A stretch of DNA of 15,353 nucleotides. It comes from Planctomycetota bacterium (lineage in GTDB: Bacteria > Planctomycetota > DG-23 > SLPQ01). Within the stretch, counting starts at the first letter, position 1. The number at the start of each line of letters is the position of its first letter. The position numbers and the translations under genes were made by a program. Where the stretch lies: assembly GCA_021160625.1 (NCBI GenBank), contig JAGHCE010000163.1, forward strand, positions 1 to 15,353. Direction: 5' to 3'. Shown here piece after piece: positions 1-4,492 of the stretch. The notes beneath the pieces were generated by a model. It had not been told where the DNA came from. It saw nothing but the letters and a program-made list of their open reading frames with translations, and did not search any database.

Positions 1-292
1 CCTTATGAGCCTCCTCAAATACCCGGAACCGCAGCCGTACGTTCATATCCTTGAGCGTCTTGTTCACGGCCTTGACACGCCTGACCATCGCCTCGGCCGC
101 CCGCGCGGCCCGCCTGACGGGCGCATCCGTCCGCTTCCGCCGGGAAATGCCGTGCGTATGCTGAGCCGGCATCGCCGCGAACGAGTCCTGTGGAGAAACC
201 CCTTCAACACCCGCCGTCTGATGCCTCCCTGCAATCCCGCCGGGAACCCTGACAAGCGTCCGCCCGGCGGTACGATGGCTGGCGATCCCCAC
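1..292 (-). CDS. flaG: FlaG family protein (partial, C-terminus beyond left edge)
   Basis: This is a partial minus-strand reading frame of about 97 residues, open to the left edge. Its last visible residues read VNKTLKDMNVRLRFRVFEEA. That matches the FlaG signature (a helix ending in a leucine/asparagine-rich 'LN..L..LN..LRF..DEE' segment). The usual remaining part, a beta-strand pair and an 'IRQIP'-like end of roughly 30 residues, lies outside the window. The N-terminal half is low-complexity and basic, as is common for the variable FlaG N-terminus. FlaG proteins are associated with flagellar filaments and influence filament length; the mechanism is not settled. An in-frame TAG sits two codons before a GTG at 290-292, so this GTG is the furthest upstream start. 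The AGGAA before it is too close to be an ideal ribosome-binding site, and an ATG at 170-172 is the alternative. The gene follows flagellin copy 1 after a terminator, a typical place for flaG. The family call is good; the start is uncertain. Confidence 0.72.
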   Translation of the reverse strand, partial: MGIASHRTAGRTLVRVPGGIAGRHQTAGVEGVSPQDSFAAMPAQHTHGISRRKRTDAPVRRAARAAEAMVRRVKAVNKTLKDMNVRLRFRVFEEAHK

Positions 293-305
293 TTCCTATG
301 GATTA

Positions 306-334
306 GAATCGACCTGGGCGGGGCGGGCCCTTTA
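306..334 (-). promoter_or_regulatory. Possible sigma-28-like promoter of flaG (weak)
   Basis: On the minus strand, TAAA (331-334) and GTCGATTC (306-313) resemble the two halves of the sigma-28 (FliA) consensus TAAA-N15-GCCGATAA. The spacing here is 17, two longer than consensus, and the downstream half matches 5 of 8 bases. The same two words (TAAAGG and GGTCGAT) occur in the better candidate before flagellin copy 1. A start site from here would lie only a few bases before the GTG at 292, which either means a near-leaderless mRNA or argues for a downstream start or against this promoter. Confidence 0.25.
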
Positions 335-356
335 GTCAAAGAGCCGCCGAGAGGAA

Positions 357-392
357 TAAAAAAGCCGGCCGGTCCTTTCGGGCCGGCCGGCC
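357..392 (-). terminator. Rho-independent terminator after flagellin copy 1
   Basis: A 9-bp perfect GC stem (arms 364-372 and 383-391) closes a 10-base interior that can add two further C-G pairs around a GAAA loop. On the minus strand it is followed directly by six T (358-363). It lies about 15 bases past the flagellin copy 1 stop codon and is in the correct orientation to end that transcript. Confidence 0.9.
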
Positions 393-405
393 GTGGGGAT
401 ACCGC

Positions 406-1806
406 TTACCTACCGAGGAGGGCAAGTACGTTCTGCGGTATCGAGTTCGACGTCTGGAGTATGGTAGTACCCGCGGACACGAGGATCTCGGCCCTGGTGA
501 GAGAGGCCGTTTCCGCTGCGAAATCGGTGTCGCGGATATCGCTCTCGGCGGCCGTGACGTTCTCGAGTGACACGCGCAGAGAGCTGATGTTCGTCTCGAA
601 GGTGTTTCTCTGCAGGGCGCCGAGACGACCGCGCAGGGTTGAAACAGCCAGTATCGCCTCGTCGACGATCTTCTGGCCGTCAGCCGCGCCGTCATTGGCC
701 AGCGAGTAAGTGCCTCCGGTGGAAATCTGGTTGAGCCAGCCGACACCGGTGCGCCCCAGGCGGGCTGGGTTTATCGACTGGATGCCGATATTCTGCTGTC
801 CGCCGAAGTTGACGTCGGTGCCGATCTGGAAAAGCGCCCCGCCGCCGGTCAGGTAAAACGTCGATGCCCCGGCTGTAGCGCCCGCGTCGAGGTCCAGCCT
901 CGCCGGGAGATTGAGCTGGTTGACGAGGACCGTGTTGCCGCTCGTGTCAACAGAGGCGCCGTTGACCGTGGCGTTTGCATCTGCGCCCTCGTCCCTCAGG
1001 GCCGTCGTCGCAAACGCGCCGGACAGAACGTTTACCGCCACGAACTGGTCGCTGCCGACGTCGTCGGAGTTAAGCACTAAGCAGTTGCCCGAAAGCGCCG
1101 CCGAAACGCCTGTGATGTCCGTCACGGCGTTAACGGCAAACACCATCGCGGAAGTCGCCGCCGAGGTTCCGAATGCGAGAACCTCGCTGCCGGTCTTGCC
1201 CGATATCTCTATGGTCGCGCCCGAAGCGCCCAGTGCCGAGGTCGCGTAGCCGATCTTGGCGGCGCTTGCCGTGTTCGTGATGTCCACGACCACCTTGATG
1301 TTTGAGTTACCGGCAAACTGCGCGGCGTAAACCGTGGCGCCGGCCACGTTGGAGCCGTCGATGCCGCTGTAGACATAGTCCAGGTTCCCGTTCAACAGCA
1401 ACCGTCCGCCGAATGCAGTCGAATTGGCGATACGGGAGACGGAACGGACCGCGGAGTCAATCTGCAGCTGGTTGGCGTCGACTTCCTGATCGCTCAAGGC
1501 GCCGGTACTGGCCGCCTCGACGATCTTGTCGCGAATGCCGACCAACAGAGAGTTGACCTCGTTCAAGGCGCCCTCAGTAGTCGAGATGATGTTGACAGCC
1601 CGCTGGGTGTTTGAAATCGCCCTGCTCGTCGACGCTATCTCCGCGCGAAGAAGCTCGCTTATGATGAGGCCGGCCGGGTCTTCAGCGGCGCTGTTGATCC
1701 TGATACCGCTGGAGAGCCTCCGCAGGGACGTGGTCATATCTCTCTGGGCCCTTGCCAGATCGTGCTGGGCCGTCAGGGCTGGTATGTTGGTATTGATCCT
1801 ACTCAT
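406..1806 (-). CDS. fliC: Flagellin (copy 1)
   Basis: Filament subunit of 466 residues, exported by the flagellar type III system and polymerised outside the cell. The N-terminal D0/D1 region (about 1-145) starts SRINTNIPAL and contains RRLSSGIRINSAAEDPAGL. The C-terminal D1/D0 region (about 375-466) contains SLENVTAAESDIRDTDFAAE and ends NVLALLGR. The central part (about 160-350) is the variable, surface-exposed section. It includes a flagellin-IN-like stretch around 198-240 (TIEISGKTGSEVL... to VTDITGVSAALSG). A single cysteine at about residue 242 is unusual for a flagellin. The ATG at 1804-1806 is chosen because AAGGAGGA lies 4-6 bases before it and the protein then begins at the conserved N-terminus; the frame stays open 21 codons further upstream, but that part does not look like flagellin. 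The gene has its own sigma-28-like promoter, a long leader with a CsrA-site candidate, and its own terminator. It closely resembles copy 2 upstream. Confidence 0.96.
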   Translation of the reverse strand: MSRINTNIPALTAQHDLARAQRDMTTSLRRLSSGIRINSAAEDPAGLIISELLRAEIASTSRAISNTQRAVNIISTTEGALNEVNSLLVGIRDKIVEAASTGALSDQEVDANQLQIDSAVRSVSRIANSTAFGGRLLLNGNLDYVYSGIDGSNVAGATVYAAQFAGNSNIKVVVDITNTASAAKIGYATSALGASGATIEISGKTGSEVLAFGTSAATSAMVFAVNAVTDITGVSAALSGNCLVLNSDDVGSDQFVAVNVLSGAFATTALRDEGADANATVNGASVDTSGNTVLVNQLNLPARLDLDAGATAGASTFYLTGGGALFQIGTDVNFGGQQNIGIQSINPARLGRTGVGWLNQISTGGTYSLANDGAADGQKIVDEAILAVSTLRGRLGALQRNTFETNISSLRVSLENVTAAESDIRDTDFAAETASLTRAEILVSAGTTILQTSNSIPQNVLALLGR

Positions 1807-1809
1807 GAT

Positions 1810-1817
1810 TCCTCCTT
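1810..1817 (-). promoter_or_regulatory. Ribosome-binding site of flagellin copy 1, inside a small hairpin
   Basis: AAGGAGGA on the minus strand, 3 bases before the ATG at 1806. The surrounding ATTC and GAAT (4-bp stem) place AAGGAG in a hairpin loop. That makes this GGA the natural second CsrA contact, paired with the site at 1830-1847. It also fixes the start codon of the gene. Confidence 0.8.
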
Positions 1818-1829
1818 GAATGCAAAAGA

Positions 1830-1847
1830 GTAGACATCCTTGTCCAC
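1830..1847 (-). promoter_or_regulatory. CsrA-binding hairpin in the flagellin copy 1 leader
   Basis: On the minus strand GTGGACA-AGGA-TGTCTAC forms a 7-bp stem (six Watson-Crick pairs and one G-U) with AGGA as the loop. The 12-mer GGACAAGGATGT (1834-1845) matches the CsrA SELEX consensus RUACARGGAUGU at 11 of 12 positions, and its GGA sits in the loop, as CsrA requires. It lies 24 bases before the ATG and 24 nt from the GGA of the Shine-Dalgarno. One CsrA dimer could therefore bridge both sites and block translation. csrA and its antagonist fliW lie about 2 kb upstream in the same cluster. Confidence 0.72.
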
Positions 1848-1884
1848 CCACGCCGGGCCGCGGACACAAGTCCTTTACGGCCCG

Positions 1885-1904
1885 GATGCTACATCATTAG
1901 CATC
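1885..1904 (-). other. Leader hairpin enclosing a minimal start-stop ORF
   Basis: On the minus strand GATGCTA-ATGATG-TAGCATC is a perfect 7-bp stem with an ATGATG loop. It is preceded by a strong GAGGAGG at 1906-1912. The frame ATG CTA ATG ATG TAG (1889-1903) would encode only three or four residues. The second ATG is about 8 bases from the GAGGAGG, which is good spacing. It lies in the middle of the flagellin copy 1 leader. The hairpin is clear; translation is speculative. Confidence 0.4.
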
Positions 1905-1994
1905 ACCTCCTCGTCCTTGGCGTCCTTCCCCCAGCCTCCGTGCCGGGGAGAACATCCCCCATACCAGCCGTCCCAGCCGGAATAATTCGTCACA

Positions 1995-2011
1995 GGCGGG
2001 ACCATCCCGCC
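1995..2011 (-). other. Hairpin at the 5' end of the flagellin copy 1 leader
   Basis: GGCGGGA-TGG-TCCCGCC is a perfect 7-bp inverted repeat with a 3-base loop, a few bases downstream of the predicted transcription start near 2020. A 5' end hairpin of this sort often protects an mRNA from decay. That role is an inference from position only. Confidence 0.45.
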
Positions 2012-2026
2012 GAGTACCGCTGAATA

Positions 2027-2054
2027 CTATCGACCCTTCCGCACGAGGCCTTTA
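2027..2054 (-). promoter_or_regulatory. Sigma-28 (FliA)-like promoter of flagellin copy 1
   Basis: On the minus strand TAAAGGCC (TAAA at 2051-2054) is followed by GTCGATAG (2027-2034). The sigma-28 consensus is TAAAGTTT-N11-GCCGATAA. The downstream half matches 6 of 8 bases, TAAA is exact, and the spacing is one base longer than consensus. The site lies between the terminator of flagellin copy 2 (2116-2150) and flagellin copy 1, so that gene needs a promoter here. The predicted start gives a leader of about 210 nt. Sigma-28 control of flagellin is the rule in many bacteria; no sigma factor gene is visible in this window. Confidence 0.6.
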
Positions 2055-2115
2055 GGGAAATTGCGCCACAAAAGGCCCCGAAATATGCGCCGCTCGCGGA
2101 AATATCTGAACAAAT

Positions 2116-2150
2116 AGACGAGGGGCTCCGCGCAGCGGAGCCCCTCGTCT
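2116..2150 (-). terminator. Terminator hairpin after flagellin copy 2
   Basis: A perfect 15-bp inverted repeat (arms 2116-2130 and 2136-2150) encloses a 5-base loop and begins about 20 bases past the flagellin copy 2 stop codon. On the minus strand the bases that follow (ATTTGTTC) are T-rich but not a clean T-tract, so termination may be imperfect. No other gene needs a terminator at this spot, which supports the minus-strand assignment. Confidence 0.8.
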
Positions 2151-2172
2151 GTGATTTTGCGTCAGTCCGGTG

Positions 2173-3591
2173 CTATTCCAGGAGCTTCAGGATGCTTTGC
2201 GGGGTGGTGTTCGCGGTTGAGAGGACCGATGTGCCGGCGGAGACGAGTATCTGGGCCCTGGTGAGATTGGCCGTTTCGGCGGCGAAGTCGGTGTCGCGTA
2301 TGATGGACTCGGCCGCCGTGGCGTTTTCTATAGCCACCGTCAACGAGGCGATGTTCGTATCGACGGTGTTGAGCTCGAAGGCGCCCAGGCGCCCACGCGT
2401 CGTCGCAACCTGCAGGATGGCGTTGTCAATGATCTCCAGGGCCTCCCGGGTCTGGCCGCCGACGAGCGTGTAGCGTCCACCGGTAACGACCTCGGAGAGA
2501 TACCCGCAGTCGGCCCGGCCGAGCCTGCCTGCCGCCACGGAACGTATCCCGATGTTTATCTGCTCGTTGGTGGATACCCCGCCTCCCAGCTGGAAGAGCG
2601 CACCTCCGCCCGTAACGGCGAACTGCGTGGCGCCGGTGAAACCGACCGCCAAGTCGAGGTCTAAGCTCAGCGCCGTGGTATTGAGGCTGATGTGGTTGCC
2701 GCTGGCCACGGCCTGGGAGCCGTTTATGGAAGCGTTCGCGTCCGTTCCCGTGTCGCGCTGGGAAACGACCGCCGGGTTTTCGCGCAGCCGCGTACTGAAG
2801 GTTCCGGCCAGCGCCTTGACGCTTACCAACGCTTCGGAGCCCTGGTCGGTTGACGACATAGCGAGCGCCGTGCCGGAAAGCGCCGCCGAAACGCCCGTCA
2901 CGTCGCTGACGGTGTTTATGGCGAACATTATGGCGCTGTTGGCCGTGGAGCCGATGAATGATAGCGTCTCAACGCCGTTCCTGCCCGCGATTTCGATGGT
3001 GACGTTCTGGCTGGCGGTAAGCCCCGCCGCCGTAAACGACAGCCCCGCCGCCTGTGCCGCCGAGGCCACGTCGATAATCACGGGGATGAAGTTCTGCGTT
3101 CCGAACTGCACTGCGTGAATGGAAAGATCCGTGATGTTCGTGGCCACGCCGCTTGTAACGTAGTCGAGATTGCCGTTTAGAAGCGGCGTCCCGCCGAACG
3201 TGGTCGTGTTCGCAATCCGCGTTATGGACTGTATGGCAGAGTCCATCTGCAGCTGCGCGGCGCTGATTTCCTCGGAGGTCAGCGCCCCGGTGTTCGATGC
3301 CTGCACCGCCAGCTGGCGGACCGTCACCAGCAGCGACGAGACCTCGTTCAATGCGCCTTCCGCCGTGGCCAGGACGTTCGAGGCCCTCTCGGAGTTGTTG
3401 ACGGCCTGGTGGAGCGCCCCGATCTGGCCGCGCAGGAGCTCGGAAATGATGAGCCCCGAAGGGTCGTCGCCGGCCTTGTTTATCTTGAGCCCCGACGAAA
3501 GCCTGCGCAGCGTCGCGCTAAGGTCCGCGTTGTTGCGGGCCAGGTCGTTGACCGCAATGAGTGCCGGTACGTTTGTATTGATCCTTGTCAT
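2173..3591 (-). CDS. fliC: Flagellin (copy 2)
   Basis: Filament subunit of 472 residues, a paralogue of copy 1 in the same orientation. The N-terminal D0/D1 region (about 1-145) contains RRLSSGLKINKAGDDPSGL and ends near GGTPLLNGNLDYV. The flagellin-IN-like part (about 197-240) contains TIEIAGRNGVETL and VTGVSAALSG. The C-terminal D1/D0 region (about 385-472) contains IENATAAESIIRDTDFAAE and ends LKLLE. The two copies are very similar in the terminal domains and in the IN-like block and differ in the rest of the middle. The ATG at 3589-3591 is chosen because GGGAGGGAG lies about 5-7 bases upstream and it gives the conserved N-terminus MTRINTN; the open frame extends 19 codons further without flagellin character. 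It follows csrA after 111 bases with no clear promoter, so it may be read from the operon or from a promoter not recognised here. Codons 2-4 read ACAAGGATC, close to a CsrA core. Confidence 0.96.
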   Translation of the reverse strand: MTRINTNVPALIAVNDLARNNADLSATLRRLSSGLKINKAGDDPSGLIISELLRGQIGALHQAVNNSERASNVLATAEGALNEVSSLLVTVRQLAVQASNTGALTSEEISAAQLQMDSAIQSITRIANTTTFGGTPLLNGNLDYVTSGVATNITDLSIHAVQFGTQNFIPVIIDVASAAQAAGLSFTAAGLTASQNVTIEIAGRNGVETLSFIGSTANSAIMFAINTVSDVTGVSAALSGTALAMSSTDQGSEALVSVKALAGTFSTRLRENPAVVSQRDTGTDANASINGSQAVASGNHISLNTTALSLDLDLAVGFTGATQFAVTGGGALFQLGGGVSTNEQINIGIRSVAAGRLGRADCGYLSEVVTGGRYTLVGGQTREALEIIDNAILQVATTRGRLGAFELNTVDTNIASLTVAIENATAAESIIRDTDFAAETANLTRAQILVSAGTSVLSTANTTPQSILKLLE

Positions 3592-3702
3592 TTTATCTCC
3601 CTCCCTGGTAATGAACCGGGCACACACTCCCGGCCACGAAAACTCCAACCAGACTCTGCGCCTGCCGAGGGCTCCCGCGCCCTGGGCATTGCCCCACCGA
3701 CT

Positions 3703-4002
3703 CTACCGCCCATTTGTGTCCTCCTTTTTCCTATTGATTGCGTCGTTCTTTCCGGGCTCCCCGGAGGCCTTTGGCCCCTTCCCGAAGAGCTGGTCGATTC
3801 GTGAGAGGTCCTTGAATTCCGTGCGGCTCGCCTCGATGTTCTCCCGCCGGATGGCCTCGTATATCTCCTTGCGGTGCACCGGTATGCGCTGCGGCGCCGC
3901 TATGCCCAGCCGCACCCGGTCGCCACGGATGTCGACAATGACTATCTCAATGTCGTCCCCGATCATTATCGCTTCGTTTTTCTGCCTCGACAAAACAAGC
4001 AT
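3703..4002 (-). CDS. csrA: Carbon storage regulator / translational regulator CsrA
   Basis: Homodimeric RNA-binding protein that recognises GGA in hairpin loops and usually blocks ribosome access; in FliW-containing bacteria its main target is flagellin mRNA. The first 60 residues are a full CsrA: MLVLSRQKNEAIMIGDDIEI, then RVRLGIAAP and VHRKEIYEAI. The RNA-contact residues Leu4, Arg6 and Arg44 are present. Asn55, which in Bacillus subtilis CsrA is needed for FliW to act, is also present. At 99 residues it is longer than the usual 60-75. The extra 30 or so residues form a charged tail (DLSRIDQLFGKG... to KKEDTNGR) that looks disordered. The ATG is 16 bases after the fliW stop, with a GAGGGAG ribosome-binding site. 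Position after fliW and before a flagellin gene fits the FliW-CsrA-flagellin feedback loop. Confidence 0.95.
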   Translation of the reverse strand: MLVLSRQKNEAIMIGDDIEIVIVDIRGDRVRLGIAAPQRIPVHRKEIYEAIRRENIEASRTEFKDLSRIDQLFGKGPKASGEPGKNDAINRKKEDTNGR

Positions 4003-4018
4003 CGCGCGCTCCCTCGCG

Positions 4019-4471
4019 TCAGTTGGCGTTCGTCCCCTGTGCCCGGAGCCCCTCCAAGACAGGGTACTTGGTCGTGATCCCCTCTTCGCTCAGTACTATC
4101 TGCACGCCGAGGTGCTCCTGGGGGCTCGTTACCAGCGGCCCCTGGAGGTTGGCGGTCATCCTTGCGGGGTCCTCGGGAATCGTAAGTATCACCCAAACCC
4201 GGGCCTGGGAGGGGTCCGTAATCCCAAGCGCCTCCAGCTCGGCGGCCGTGATGGCAGCCTGGTAGTCGGGCTTGAATATCCGGGGGTCGGTTACCACGAA
4301 CCCCAGCGCCGGCACGTCGATGCACTGCATCCACTTGAGGGCCGCACCGGGAGCGGGCTCGTGAAAGTAATATCGCTTGAAGTCGCGAAAACCCAGCAAC
4401 CCGTCGGGAAAGGTGAATATCCTTTCCTCTGCGACTTCGATCGTCCCGAACCGGGGTGACTCAATGAGCAT
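4019..4471 (-). CDS. fliW: Flagellar assembly factor FliW
   Basis: Cytoplasmic protein of 150 residues, the normal family length. FliW binds either newly made flagellin or CsrA. When flagellin is exported, freed FliW sequesters CsrA and lifts repression of flagellin translation. The family's early block is visible at about 21-34 (FPDGLLGFRDFKRY), followed by a conserved-type core (IDVPALGFVVTDPRIFKPDY, about 51-70). A later segment ARVWVILTIPEDPARMTANL is also typical. The ATG lies 21 bases after the flgL stop, with a weak GGGGA upstream. The downstream gene is csrA, the usual partner, and the pair sits between the hook-filament junction genes and the flagellins. Confidence 0.95.
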   Translation of the reverse strand: MLIESPRFGTIEVAEERIFTFPDGLLGFRDFKRYYFHEPAPGAALKWMQCIDVPALGFVVTDPRIFKPDYQAAITAAELEALGITDPSQARVWVILTIPEDPARMTANLQGPLVTSPQEHLGVQIVLSEEGITTKYPVLEGLRAQGTNAN

Positions 4472-4492
4472 TTCGTATCCCCGCCAAAAGGT

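Noticed and set aside
5..709. 234-residue plus-strand open frame at the left edge
   Set aside because: It crosses flaG, the terminator and the C-terminal coding region of flagellin copy 1 on the opposite strand.
3592..3702. Dedicated sigma-28 or sigma-54 promoter between csrA and flagellin copy 2
   Set aside because: No acceptable pair of promoter halves was found on the minus strand; only short GC hairpins are visible.
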